A stretch of DNA of 34,140 nucleotides from Chara braunii (GCA_003427395.1 BFEA01000076.1:2140274-2174413), one strand, 5' to 3'; shown: positions 1-10,320, numbered from the stretch's first letter. The notes: generated from the letters alone by a model not told the origin. Made by a program: numbers and translations.

Positions 1-42
<42 letters not shown>
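1..42. repeat. (CT)n microsatellite
   Basis: Uninterrupted CT dinucleotide repeat of about 21 units at the left edge of the window; it may continue outside. It opens a C/T-rich region that runs to about 1350. Confidence 0.97.
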
Positions 43-44
<2 letters not shown>

Positions 45-100
45 CTTTCGCGCGCCCGGACGTTGCCCCAACATCGAGCGCTGTCGCGGGGTGTTCGCTG

Positions 101-335
101 CTCTGAACGCTCGTGGAACGATGCGTCTCAGAGCGCACCCGTGCGTCCTCATTCCCCTCTCTGTCTACTTCCAAACGCTCGCTCTCCGCAGAGCTGCCAC
201 TCGCTGCGCCGTGTTTCCACCTCCGAACGCTCGTCGGAACGGTACTTGTCAGAGCGCCCCGTACGTCCTCACTCCCCTCTCTCCTCACTCCTAAATGCTC
301 GCTCTCCTCAGAGCTGCCCCTCGTCTCGTCAGACC
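101..335. repeat. 120-bp tandem duplication (two copies)
   Basis: GAACGCTCGT at 105 recurs at 225. CAGAGCTGCC, the CCCCTCTCT block and CAGAGCGC also recur 120 bp later. The copies differ by scattered substitutions and small indels, so the duplication is old. Confidence 0.85.
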
Positions 336-468
336 GGTGGTTCGACCGAGCGCCCGAGCGTGCGTTCCTTCTCCTCGTACCTCCCCCCCCCCCCTTTTTT
401 TTTTTGTCTCTCTCCTCCTTTTATACCCTCTCTACCCCAGAAACATTTTCCTTTTCCCTCACCACCTC

Positions 469-544
469 GATCCTCATGCCTCTCTTCTCTCCCAATCACA
501 TTGCTTGATCCTCATGCCTCTCTTCTCTCCCAATCACATTGCTT
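469..544. repeat. 38-bp perfect tandem duplication
   Basis: The unit starting GATCCTCATGCC at 469 is repeated exactly from 507. No differences are visible, so it is recent or an assembly duplication. Confidence 0.95.
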
Positions 545-781
545 TGCTCCGACTGCGACGCTTCTCTCTCTCTCCCCAATTGCTTCTAAAATTTTCCCTC
601 CCCCCTTTTTTAATCCCGCCTTTAATTTTTCCGATTCCCCGCCGATTTTCCGCTGACTCCGCTTACATCCTCCATCCTCCTTTGTTTCCCCTCGCGCTCC
701 TCCTATACCTCTGTCTCTGCCAACGACCGTTCCCCTTCCGTTCTTCCGACCCATAATTTAGTTACCAAGAAACTCTGGGGC

Positions 782-799
782 GGGTGCACATGTGCACCC
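782..799. repeat. 18-bp perfect palindrome
   Basis: GGGTGCACATGTGCACCC is its own reverse complement, with 9-bp arms and no spacer. It could form a small cruciform or a dimeric binding site. No function is apparent. Confidence 0.95.
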
Positions 800-2296
800 T
801 TGGCAAGTGCTTCCCCAACCTTTTCTCAACCGCTTCGGCCAGCGCCCGTCTTCGTCGCTTCCTATTCCCCATCAGCCCCGACCCCTGCACCCGGCTCCCT
901 TTCCGATCCAAGTGCGTCTGCACCGGGACTTTCCCTCGGTATCTCTTTCCCGTTTTTCTTTCTCGTGAAAACTTGCTTCTTGCCCAACCTTGCTCTGGTG
1001 CCACCCTGGCCAACGGTAGTGCGGCCTAGTTCTCCTCTTCGATATCACTTCTCCTCCCTTGATCAACTGTGTCTACTCTTCCAGCTGCCTCCTCATCCTC
1101 TTCCTTCCCCTCCGATCCCCTGTTATCTTCACTGGCCAATCCCGCCCCTTTCTTCTCGGATCATCCCGGGAGGTCGTTTTCCCCTACTCTATGCTCGGCC
1201 CTTTTGACAGTTGAAGCTAGTCCCCGGATAGCTCAGCCCCCCCCTTTTTTGTCTAACTTGCACTGGCAGTCTCAATCTGGGATGGAACTAGTGGGGGCGC
1301 TTCCCTATCCCCCTTTGGCCTCCTTTCCCGCACCCATACGGTCTGCCTCAGCTTGATTCGTAAGCCGTTCCGGCCATGCTCCTATCGACTGATCTCCGCG
1401 CGGGCGAATCGATTTCTTCTTGCTCCCAGTAGTCATAGCCGAGATTGCCCCTGTGTCAACACTTGGCTGATTCCGAACTCTCCGATCGCATCGTATAGCG
1501 GAGAAGACAAGAGCAAAACCTGCACGCTGGTCATAGCACGCCTTCCTCCTTTGACTTGATGACTTACCATATCGAAGCTGGTGATTCGAACCGATGTCCG
1601 GGCAGTGGTCATCGGGCAGGAGCGGCTCTCTTCACGTTGTCCCCGACCCTCTCCATCATACAAACCTGTCCTTCGGTACCTGTCGTGTTGGCGCCGACCC
1701 CTCAGCTCCGCGCCGGTCATACACAGCAAAGGCGGCAATCGAGTCGCTCCTCCAAAAAAAAAAACGCTCATCACCGCATCGGTGGTTAGTTTCTTGGACC
1801 ACAGACCTCGGCGCCGCGACCTTCCCCAAGCTCGCCGCCAACCTTCTCCGGACCCCGAAGGTCTCTCTTTCGTACCGCAGTCCACGGCTACGTAAAATCA
1901 AGTCCGTCGAGTACGCCCATAGTAGTTCAGCTGCCGCTCATAGTCAAAGCCCAGATCCTTTACAGGTCCCCTTATTTTTGGGCCCTCCTCATGGTCCGTC
2001 TGCTTCTGGCTTTCCATGGCCCGTTCCCAAAGCTCATCAATTCTTGCTCTCCTTAGGTATGGTCTTGAAAATCCCGATCATCGTTGTTCGCGCGGCCCTG
2101 CTTGCAACCACCGTCCTGGTCGTCTTTCTTGCTCGTTCATGGGTTAGTGAGAAGGGCAAGTACCCCAAACTTCCCTCAAATCCCACAGTCACACGCATCC
2201 ATACGTCAAAAACATGCAAAAACACCAAAAAAAATCTAAACTTCTTTCTTGTTTGACAAAAGGGAACCCCTGGCTGGTAGGCAGCCACCCGACAAC

Positions 2297-2321
2297 GAGA
2301 GAGAGAGAGAGAGAGAGAGAA
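2297..2321. repeat. (GA)n microsatellite
   Basis: About 12 GA units just before the minisatellite array. It has the opposite strand sense to the CT run at position 1. Confidence 0.96.
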
Positions 2322-2399
2322 GACTTCTTAATCCTAATTAAGCCCTACCCATACTTGACCTATCGCCCCCTGTTCGAAATTTGAACCAGTACACCATCA

Positions 2400-5300
2400 A
2401 ATGGGAGAAGAACTGATCTGCACAGCTTAGCCTAGAGCATGCATACGTGTGAAGTTTATGGGAGTCACCTAGAGCCGGCACATCACTAGGTGAATGAAGA
2501 ACTGAACTGCACAACTTAGACTAACACATACATACGTGTGAGGCTACGAAAGCAACTAGAAAGGATCCGCCATATCAACAAGTGAGAAAAAGACTGAACT
2601 TGCAACCAAGAATCTACAACACATACGTACATGAGCCATGGAGCAACTAGGAAGGAACCGCCGCATCACCAGGTAAAGGAAAGACTTGAGCTGCAGCAAG
2701 AGAACCTACAACACATACATACCCGAGCTGTGGAGCAACTAGAAGGAACCGCCACATCACTAAGTGAAGGAGAGACTGAACTGCAGCAAAAAGCCTACAA
2801 CACACACATACATGGGTCACGGACAACTAGGAAAGAACCGCCACATCACCAAGTGAAGGAAGGACTGAACTGCAGCAAAGAACCTACACCACACACATAC
2901 ATAGGTCACGGAACTAGGAAAGAGCCGCCACATCACCAAGTGAAGGAAGGGCTGAACTGCAGCAAAGAGCCCACAACACACACATACATGAGCTATAGAG
3001 CAATTAGGGAGAAAACGCCACATCACCAAGTGAACGACAAACTGAATCTTCAGCAAAAGAACCTACAGCACATACACACATGAGCTACAAAGCAACTAGG
3101 AGGGAGCCGCCACATCACCATGTGAAGAAAGGACTGAACTGCGGCAAAGATCCTACAGCACACACATACATGAGTCACGGAACAATAAGGAGGGAACCCC
3201 CACATTACCCAGTGAAGAAAAGACTGAAACTGTACCAAGGGACCTACAACACATACACATATGAGCTATGGAGCAACTAGGAAAGCACCGGTTACATCAC
3301 AAAGTGAAGAAAGGACTGAACTGCAGCAAGGATTCTACAGCAGACACATACATGAGTCACAAAGCAACGAGGAAGGAACCGCCACATCACCAAGTGAAGA
3401 AAAGACTGAAACTCCGTCGAGGAACCTACAACAAACACATACATGATCCATAGAACAACTGGGAAGGAACCGCCATATCACCAAGTGAAGGAAAGGCTGA
3501 ACTGCAGCAAGGGATCTACAACACATACACATGAGCCATGAAACACATACATACATGAGTTATAGAGCAACTAGAGAGGAACAACCACATCACCAAGTGA
3601 AGGAACATCCACATCACCAAGTGAAGGAAAGACTGAACTGCAGCAAGGAATCCTACACACATACATGCATGAGTTATAGAGCAACTAGAGAGGAACCGCC
3701 ACATCACCAATTGAAGGAAAGACTGAACTGCAGCAAAGGACCTACAACACACACATACATGGGCCATGGAGCAACTAGGGAGGAACCGGTACATCACAAA
3801 GTGGGAGAAGGTTTGCACTGTACCAATGAGACTACAACCTACACACACATGAGCCATGGAGCAACTGAGAAGGAACCGCCACACCACAAGGTGAAGGAAG
3901 GACTGAACTACAACAAGAGAACCTACAACAAATACATACATGAGCTATGGAGCAACTAGGGAGGAACCGCCACATCACCAAGTAAAGGAAAGACCGAACT
4001 GCAGCAAAAGAACCTACAACACATACACATATGAGCTATGGAACAACCAGCAGGGCATCGGTACATCACAAAGTAGAGAAGAGACTTAACTTGCACTATT
4101 GAGACTACAACACACACATACATGAGCCATGGAGCAACTAGGAAAGCACCGGTACACCACAAAGTGAGAGAAGGACTGAAAAAAATTCACCAATGAGGGT
4201 ACAACCTACACGTGCATGAACTATGGAGCAACTAAGAAAGCACTGGTACATCACAAAATGAGAGAAGGACTGAACTTGCACCAATGGAACTACAGCCTAC
4301 ACACACATCATCCATGGAGGAACTAGGAAGGCACCGACACATCACAAAGTAGAGAAAAGACTGAACTTGCACTATTGAGACTACAGCATACCCATACATG
4401 AGCCATGTGGCAACTAAGAAGGCACCTGTACATCACAAAGTGAGAGAAGGATTGAATTCCACCAAGGAAGCTACAACACATACATACATGAGCTATGGAG
4501 CAACTAGGAAAGCACTGGTTACATCACAAAGTGAGAGGACTAAACTGCACCAATGAGACCACAACCTACACATTCATGAGTCATGGAGCAACTAGGAAAG
4601 CACCGGTTACATCACAAAATGAGAGAAGGACTGCACTGCACCAATGAGACTACAGCGTACACACACGAGCCATGGAGCAACTAAGAAGGAACTGCCACAC
4701 CACCAAGTGAAGGAAAGACTGAACCATAGCAAAAAAACCTACAGCCTACACACACATGAGCTATGGAGGAACTAGGAAGGCACCGACACATCACAAGTGT
4801 AGAAAAAACTGAACTTGCACTATTGAGATTACAACATACACATACATGAGCCATGGAGCAACTAAGAAGGCACCGGTACATCACAAAGTGAGAGAAGGAC
4901 TGAATCCCACCAAGGAAGCTACAACACATACATGAGCTATGGAGCAACTAGGAAAGCACTGGTTACATCACAAAGTGAGAGAAGGACTGAATTGCACCAA
5001 TGAGACTACAGCCTACACATTCATCCGTCATGGAGCAACTAAGAAAGCACCGGTACATCACAAAGTGAGAGAAGGGCTGAACTTGCACCAATGGGACTAC
5101 AACCTACACACACATGAGCTATGGAGGAACTAGGAAAGCACAGGCACATCACAAGGTAGAGAAAAGACTGATCTTGCACTATTGAGACTACAGCATACAC
5201 ATACATGAGTCATGGAGCAACTAGGAAAACACCGGTTACATCACAAAGTGAGGGAAGGACTGAACTGCACCAATGGGACTACAACACACACATTCATGAG

Positions 5301-5810
5301 CTATCGAGCAACTAAGAAGGAACTGCCACATCACCAAGAGAGAAAGAGACTGAACTTGCACCAAGGAAGCCACAACACATACATGAGCTACGGAGCAACT
5401 AGAAACGAGAAGCCACATCACCAAGTGAGAAAGAGATTGGACTTGCACTAAGGAAGCTACAGCACATGCACACATGAGCTATGGAGTAACTAGAAAGGAA
5501 CCGCCACATCACCCAGTGAGAAAGAAACCGAACTTGCACCAATGAAACTAAAACACATACATACATGAGCTATGGAGCAACTAAGAAGGAACCGCCACAT
5601 CATCAAGAGAGAAAGGGACTGAATTTGCACCAATGAGGCTACAATACATACATACATGAGCTATGGGGCAACTAGAAAGGAACCGCCACATCACCAACTG
5701 AGAAAGAGACTGGACTTCCACTAAGGAAGCTATAGCACATACATACATGAGCTATGGAGCAACTAGAAAGGAAACACCACATCACCAAGTGAGAAGGAGA
5801 GTTGCAGGTG
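2400..5810. repeat. Minisatellite, about 37 units of about 90 bp
   Basis: The motif GAGCAACTAGGAAGG recurs at about 2552, 2641, 2731, 2821, then roughly every 90 bp until 5759 (about 37 times). Each unit also carries a CACATCACCAAGTGA-like block, a GACTGAACTGCA-like block and an ACACATACATGAGC-like block. Variants are grouped: left units (about 2600-4060) mostly have ACCGCCACATCACCAAGTGAAGG and CAGCAA; middle units (about 4060-5320) have ACCGGTACATCACAAAGTGAG and GCACCAATGAG or GCACTATTGAG; right units (about 5320-5800) have AGAAAGAGACTG with GCACCAAGGAAGC. Because 90 is divisible by 3, long frames of about 30-residue repeats stay open on both strands. I treat these as a by-product of the repeat, not as genes. 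Confidence 0.96.
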
Positions 5811-6189
5811 AGTGAAACTTGCTCAAACACCTATGTAGCTCTCATGGAAGCATCCAACCTTGAATCGGATCAGTACAAGGTGGAGGAATGGACAATGTGG
5901 AAGGCCAGGATCACCAAAATGCCTCTACGAGTGAAAGCCCAAGTAACGATTCACCTCCAAGTGGGGGGAGAGATAGATCTTGAGGCGAGAATGAGTAAGC
6001 CCCACCCTTAAGCCAGGAAAGTCACATCCTGAAGTGACGATTTGCCAGGGAGCAAAGGAATTGGCCATCATGGAGACAATACCAATGGAGGATCTACTTT
6101 CTACCTCTCCTAAAGAAGGATCAAAAGATGGTGAGGAAGAAGGAGAAGATGAGGAGGAGATGAAGAGAGTAATAAAGGAGAAAAATGAA
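5811..6189. other. Spacer between minisatellite and GAA tract
   Basis: Unique-looking DNA. A plus-strand frame at about 5802-6011 reads through without stops, but it lacks an ATG at its start and has no recognisable motif. I see no other element. Confidence 0.5.
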
Positions 6190-6227
6190 AGAAGAAGAAG
6201 AAGAAGAAGAAGAGGAGGAGGAGAAAA

Positions 6228-6264
<37 letters not shown>

Positions 6265-6266
6265 AG
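6190..6266. repeat. (GAA)n / GAG purine tract
   Basis: Imperfect GAA/GAG triplet run, all purine on the plus strand. It encodes an Arg/Glu-rich stretch in the frame 6034-6315, which is a translation of the microsatellite and not evidence for a protein. Such mirror-like purine runs can form triplex DNA. Confidence 0.95.
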
Positions 6267-6777
6267 TTTCCCCTTCATGTTCCCACTCACCTCTCCTTTC
6301 GTATCTTGGTTTTGAAGGCCAATCTTAATGAAGCTCCCCTCTTGTCACTTGGCTATGGCTCTCTTCTTCCTCAAGCCCTCATCTCCACCTTTCCTCAGTT
6401 TCTCCCTGGCTATGGCAAGCCCCCACACCCAAGGCTATGGAGTCCTTCCCTCTAGGAGGGTTGAATGGGCTCTTCCAAGCCTTTCTCTCTCTCTCCCACA
6501 GCCTGGGGGCTATGATGGACCACCCCATTGATTCTCCACTATTCACACTAGCTCCAATGGCAGCTCCTACTAGCTCACAACCTCCTCCAAGGCTCCCAAC
6601 TGGCAGCGGTTCCCCTCCTCTCACTCCAAGTGAGTAGAGTGCTCCTATGAGCTCACTTGGGCAGCATGGGCACTCCTCATGCAAATGTGAGTGTGGAGGA
6701 CTGCTCCCTCAGCTTATGTACGCTGAAACCGGAGTACCGGAGCCCATAGGCCTTCCCATGTGCCTCCAAGTGAATCG

Positions 6778-6826
6778 AGGTACCCCCAATGCAAAATCCC
6801 ACCACTAGGCCTCTCTGGGGGTACCT
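6778..6826. repeat. Inverted repeat, 10-bp perfect arms
   Basis: AGGTACCCCC at 6778-6787 is the exact reverse complement of GGGGGTACCT at 6817-6826. The spacer is 29 nt. Confidence 0.93.
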
Positions 6827-6988
6827 GGGCCTCATTTTGGCCAAGTACATGCAGTCCGAGTGGTTGGTACCAACTCGGAGTTGCCTCTTGGCCTCCTTTT
6901 CCTTTTCAAATGCTGCCCCCTTTTCCTTTTCCTTTTCAAATGCTGCCCCCTAGAGTCCAAATGCTGAAGGGGCAGCTTCACTTGGAAG

Positions 6989-7108
6989 AAAAAGGCCTTT
7001 TTGGGCCTTTTTCCTTACTTCTTGCTGTTCCTACCCCATTTTGGGTAGACCGAGATATTTTTCCATATCTCGGATCAATCTCAGTCTTGGATCTGGCTGA
7101 GATCCAAG
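6989..7108. repeat. Cluster of four consecutive hairpins
   Basis: Four perfect stems lie in 120 bp. AAAAAGGCC/GGCCTTTTT at 6989-7012 has 9-bp arms and a 6-nt loop. CTACCC/GGGTAG at 7031-7048 has 6-bp arms. CCGAGATAT/ATATCTCGG at 7050-7073 has 9-bp arms and a 6-nt loop. CTTGGATCT/AGATCCAAG at 7086-7108 has 9-bp arms and a 5-nt loop. None is followed by a pattern that would make it a terminator. Confidence 0.92.
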
Positions 7109-7262
7109 GCGGGTATAATTTCGAGCTACCCCCAAGTGGTCCTCGCTTCAATTTTGAGCCCCCATGCTTACTTTTTCAATTTTTGGTGCATCCGACCTTC
7201 TTTTTGGGCCAAATGCACAGTTTCGGCATTTTCCCTCTTTTGTTTCTTTCCATTTTGGGCTA

Positions 7263-7282
7263 CCAACTCATTCCGGAGTTGG
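7263..7282. repeat. Hairpin CCAACTC/GAGTTGG
   Basis: 7-bp perfect arms with the loop ATTCCG. The arm sequence also occurs in the quasi-palindrome at about 6849-6884 (ACCAACTCGGAGTTGC), which suggests reuse of one module. Confidence 0.85.
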
Positions 7283-7419
7283 CCGTTTGAGCTGGCCCAC
7301 AAAAAACGACCATATGCTCCCCACTATGAGATCTGATCTCAGATCCACGACTCACAAAAAAAATGACCAACTCTTTTGCATTTTTGCCCAGTTTTGCACT
7401 TTTTCATTCAGATATTGCT

Positions 7420-7532
7420 GAGATAATGCCCCAAGGCATTATCTCTACAATCCGAATTGCCCTCCACAAAATCTGGAGGGATGAGGTCACAGTAGGGACC
7501 TGCCAGTCCCTATTATGCCAGTCCCAACTGGC
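7420..7532. repeat. Cluster of four consecutive hairpins
   Basis: GAGATAATGCC/GGCATTATCTC at 7420-7445 has 11-bp perfect arms and a CCAA loop. CCCTCCA/TGGAGGG is at 7460-7480. TAGGGAC/GTCCCTA at 7493-7512 has the loop CTGCCA. GCCAGT/ACTGGC is at 7517-7532. The stems follow one another with 4-15 nt gaps. Confidence 0.93.
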
Positions 7533-7863
7533 CGGCACATTCTTCTCCCCCCTTTTCTCCACTTTTGTCTCATCCACCTTTTTTTTTTTCCCATTTCTTC
7601 TCCCTTTTTCTTTTATTGCCGTTATGACAAATGTCAAATTGTTGTGCACCCTCTTTGTAGGCCCTAGAACCTCATTCAAGGCCAGATTCATGGTCAGCAG
7701 TTGGCCATTGTAACTCGGATTGTAATAATGGAGCCCCTATGCGCATGGGGGTTTCCGTTTGCCCCCATTTTCTCAATTTTGAACCCCCTTGTGCTCCGAT
7801 TTTTCCCAGCCAACTTATTTTTTGCATACAGCTTATTGAGGCTCTACTTTCTTATGCCTTGCT

Positions 7864-7883
7864 AGTCTGAGATATCTCGGACT
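7864..7883. repeat. Quasi-palindrome around GAGATATCTC
   Basis: AGTCTGAG, then ATAT, then CTCGGACT: an 8-bp stem with one G-T pair. A related diverged copy lies at 9292-9309 (GTCCGA/TCGGAT). Confidence 0.85.
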
Positions 7884-7985
7884 GCTGGGCAGCCCATCCT
7901 TTGCTCATTTTTTCTCATTTTTGCCTCCTAGCACTCTCCCCTTAGGCTCTTTTCAGTTTGCACTCAGAATGGCTAATATTTTCCA

Positions 7986-8010
7986 CCGTCAAGATCTTTG
8001 ATCTTGACGG
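7986..8010. repeat. Hairpin, 11-bp perfect arms
   Basis: CCGTCAAGATC/GATCTTGACGG with a TTT loop. A diverged copy in similar context (GCTAATATT upstream) lies at about 9411-9433, where the stem is partly lost. Confidence 0.94.
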
Positions 8011-8277
8011 CGCTACTTGCCTGCGCACCTCTCTTCTTTTGCTAGCTCACGGTTTCCTTGGGGCCACTCAAGTCCCTGTCATTCTCTCATGCCGGTTCCA
8101 TTTTCTAGTCCCGACGGCGGTCCCGCCTGCGCATGTCCGATTCTCGACTATTTTTATTTAGGCCCATTTAGCCCCCAACCGTCTTCCCGGTGACGTCCCG
8201 TTTTTTAATTTGGGGCTCCCTTGTCCCCGGCAGCCCCAATCTTTTCCTCCATTGGTCTCAAGTGTCGTGAATATTCT

Positions 8278-8306
8278 GGGCCGCGAGATCCACCATCTCG
8301 CGGCCC
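8278..8306. repeat. Hairpin, 12-bp perfect arms
   Basis: GGGCCGCGAGAT/ATCTCGCGGCCC with a CCACC loop. It is the strongest single stem in the window. Confidence 0.95.
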
Positions 8307-8402
8307 CCATTTACAGTTTTTATTTTCCTTATGTCGAAGTCACTCTCCTGTAGCCTCTTGGGCTTGCTATGGCTCATTTTCCCTTCGTCTAGGCATCCTC
8401 AT

Positions 8403-8426
8403 GCAGTCCGTTATTTCTCGCACTGC
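8403..8426. repeat. TTRTWWCT-loop stem-loop, copy 1
   Basis: GCAGTCCG, loop TTATTTCT, CGCACTGC; 7 of 8 positions pair. It belongs to a four-member family with copies at 8567-8586, 8726-8748 and 9127-9150, which share the loop and the CCG/CG base of the stem. Confidence 0.8.
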
Positions 8427-8440
8427 AATTGTGGCCATTT

Positions 8441-8755
8441 TTCTAGTCCCATAACCCCACAACTTGCCCCAAATTGAAAGAAAATGAAGCGCTCAATTTT
8501 CAAGTGTATCCGAGCTCAATATTGGCTCCGGACGCACCTAAAACACGTGTTTTTTCCTCCCCCTGCAGTCCGTTGTAACTCGGACTACACTAGGGGTCAA
8601 TTTCCTAGTCCCATTGCCCCACAACATGCCTCAAACTGAAACAGAAAAAACGGCCAACTCCCAAGTGCATCCGGACTCAATATTGGCTCTGGATGCATCT
8701 AAAACAAGTGTTCCTCCCCCCCTACGCAATCCGTTGTATCTCGGTTGCATAGGGC
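8441..8755. repeat. Tandem duplication of about 160 bp
   Basis: Copy 1 (8441-8600) and copy 2 (8603-8755) both run CTAGTCCCAT, CCCCACAAC, CAATATTGGCTC, CTAAAACA, a C-rich run, then a TTGTAWCT stem-loop. They are clearly homologous with scattered changes. Each contains a quasi-palindrome around CAATATTGGCTC: 8509-8532 in copy 1 and 8666-8697 in copy 2, with TGCATCCGGA/TCTGGATGCA in copy 2. Copy 1 also has the perfect 14-bp palindrome AAAACACGTGTTTT at 8540-8553. Confidence 0.9.
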
Positions 8756-8880
8756 CTTGGTTTTTCTTGATTTTCACTGCAAAATCAAGAGAAAAATAAG
8801 GTCCTTTGCAACCACCATATTCCAGAATGTATCTGGTCACGGATGTATCTCCCCATGTGGCCGTTTTTTACCGTTAAGGC

Positions 8881-8932
8881 CTTTTTCTTTTTTCTTTTCT
8901 TTTCTTTTTTCTTTTTTCTTTTTCTTTTTCCT
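8881..8932. repeat. (T4-6C)n pyrimidine run
   Basis: Repeated TTTTC/TTTTTTC units. A shorter relative occurs at about 9018-9045. Both precede a similar downstream context, in keeping with duplicated modules. Confidence 0.92.
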
Positions 8933-8949
8933 TCCTGCATTTTTGGACA

Positions 8950-8971
8950 GTAGGGACTTGCCAGTCCCTAC
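8950..8971. repeat. Hairpin GTAGGGAC/GTCCCTAC
   Basis: 8-bp perfect arms with the loop TTGCCA. It is homologous to the 7-bp hairpin at 7493-7512 (loop CTGCCA). Confidence 0.93.
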
Positions 8972-9507
8972 GGCCAAGTCACTCACTCCCTCTCACTCCT
9001 TTTGTCTTATTCCCCCACCTTTTTTTTTTCTTTTCTTTTCTTTTTGCAGCATGCCAAGTGTCAAGTAGCCGTTAAGGCCTTTTCTAGGCCCTTCATCTTA
9101 GTTTTGGCCCTCCCTACGCCCATGGTGCAGTCCGTTGTATCTCGAACTGCAATTGAGGTTCCCCCATGTCCATGGGAGCCTCCTTTTGCCTTCCTCTCTT
9201 CCAAACTGTAGTCCCCTTTGCTCCAATTTTCTCCCGGGAGCCTATTTTTCTCATGGAGCCCCTCTAGGCCCCATTTTTCTCAAGGTGGCTGGTCCGAGAT
9301 ATTTCGGATTGCTCCCATGCCTCCTCTCTTACTTTTCTCTTGCTTTCCTTTTAGTTTTTGCGCTCTCGTTTGCCTCCACTAGTGCTTGCACTAGTGGTGC
9401 TAATATTCTTGACCGTCTAGATCTTGATCTCGGTGGTAAGCCTTGCCTTGGGCTTATTTTCTCATGGCCCCTCATAACTTTGCCTTGGGACATCGCATGT
9501 CCTCGCC

Positions 9508-9632
9508 ACTTGTCCCGTGCTAGTCCTCGACACTTGTCCCGTGCTAGTCCTCGACACTTGTCCCGCCGACACTTATCCCGCCGGCAGTCCCGCCGGCACA
9601 TGTCCCGTCGGTGGTCCCACCGGCACTTGGTT
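9508..9632. repeat. Short tandem repeat around CACTTGTCCCG
   Basis: CACTTGTCCCG-like units recur about seven times with spacings of roughly 18-30 bp. The last units carry palindromes such as GCCGGC AGTCCC GCCGGC and CGGTGG/CCACCG. Translation of the repeat gives an Arg-His-Leu-Ser pattern. Confidence 0.88.
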
Positions 9633-10320
9633 CCAAAATATCATTACTTTTACTTAGTCCCCTATGGTCCCCAACATTTTCCCTTGTGGTGTCCTGGCTC
9701 CTCTTGGCATTTTCCGCCCCATGGCCGCCCCATTTCTAATCCCTTCCTATGTCTCGCGCACGCACCGGTCTTTCCGACCGCAACCTTTTACTTGCCTCGT
9801 GGCCATTCGGCTCTTCCTATGCCGCATCCAGGTGGCCCTCTTGGCTCGAGCTGCGTTCTCACGTGTCGGTGCCTTATTATTTTCTCAACTTCCTCAACTC
9901 TTTTCCCCCTGTGGTACGCGGTCCAGACATTATTCTTTTCCTGGCGGTCCTTCTTCCTTCGGGAAGGAAGGCCGCCCTTACAATTCTTCGGCAACCCTTC
10001 GCCGCTGCCTATCCTGCTAGTCTCTTCTTGGTCCAGTGGTTCCGACAATCCCGGGCATTCTCTAGGTCCCTGTGCGCCGACACTTGTGCCTTTGGCTCTT
10101 CGTCCTTTCTCTCTCTCTTGCCTCTGGTTTTCTCTGCTGTGCACAATTCTGCCATATACCATCTCTCGGGGGTCAGGACTTATCTAAGGACCCACCAATC
10201 CCGACACATTCCCCCCACTCATTCGCGATGTCCTCATCGCACACCAGTCAGGTGTTAATGGGTGAAGCAGGTAAGGTGGGGGAGTGGGGTAGGATAGGTG
10301 GTTAGTTTGTCAGGGACCTT

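Larger units (their letters stand above)
43..2296. other. Pyrimidine-rich DNA without a supported gene
   Basis: The plus strand is strongly C/T-rich to about 1350 and more balanced after that. Open frames exist in several phases at once, which is what a tract short of A expects, and none shows a recognisable domain. The interval holds the 120-bp and 38-bp tandem duplications and the 18-bp palindrome listed separately. The frame ending at 2256 contains one hydrophobic stretch encoded at about 2060-2140, which could be a membrane segment of an unrecognised or decayed gene, but nothing else supports it. I see no clear promoter or terminator. Confidence 0.6.
6290..10320. other. Hairpin-dense T/C-rich repeat DNA, no supported gene
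   Basis: About 4 kb of T/C-rich sequence made partly of diverged duplicated modules (for example 8441-8600 versus 8603-8755; about 7970-8020 versus 9405-9440; 7493-7512 versus 8950-8971). It is crowded with short perfect inverted repeats. It looks like the non-coding part of an old repeat family, perhaps LTR or leader DNA, but I found no protein domain, primer-binding site or terminal repeat to name it. The longest open frame (9135-10187, plus) has no ATG start and its Arg/His/Ser repeats come from the CACTTGTCCCG tandem repeat, so I do not call it a gene. Confidence 0.65.

Noticed and set aside
1213-1229. tRNA-like start CCCCGGATAGCTCAG
   Set aside because: It resembles the tRNA acceptor and D-arm, but a poly-C/poly-T run follows and there is no anticodon arm, T-arm or matching acceptor strand.
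2631-3959. Open frames of His-Gln-Val-Lys-Glu type repeats in the minisatellite
   Set aside because: The 90-bp period keeps frames open on both strands; no start context, unique domain or promoter supports a protein.
6034-6315. Glu/Arg-rich open frame
   Set aside because: Its composition is a direct translation of the GAA/GAG microsatellite.
9135-10187. Longest open frame in the window (about 350 residues, plus strand)
   Set aside because: It opens at TTG with no ATG, lies in T/C-rich duplicated DNA where several frames are open, runs through hairpins and the CACTTGTCCCG tandem repeat, and shows no domain.
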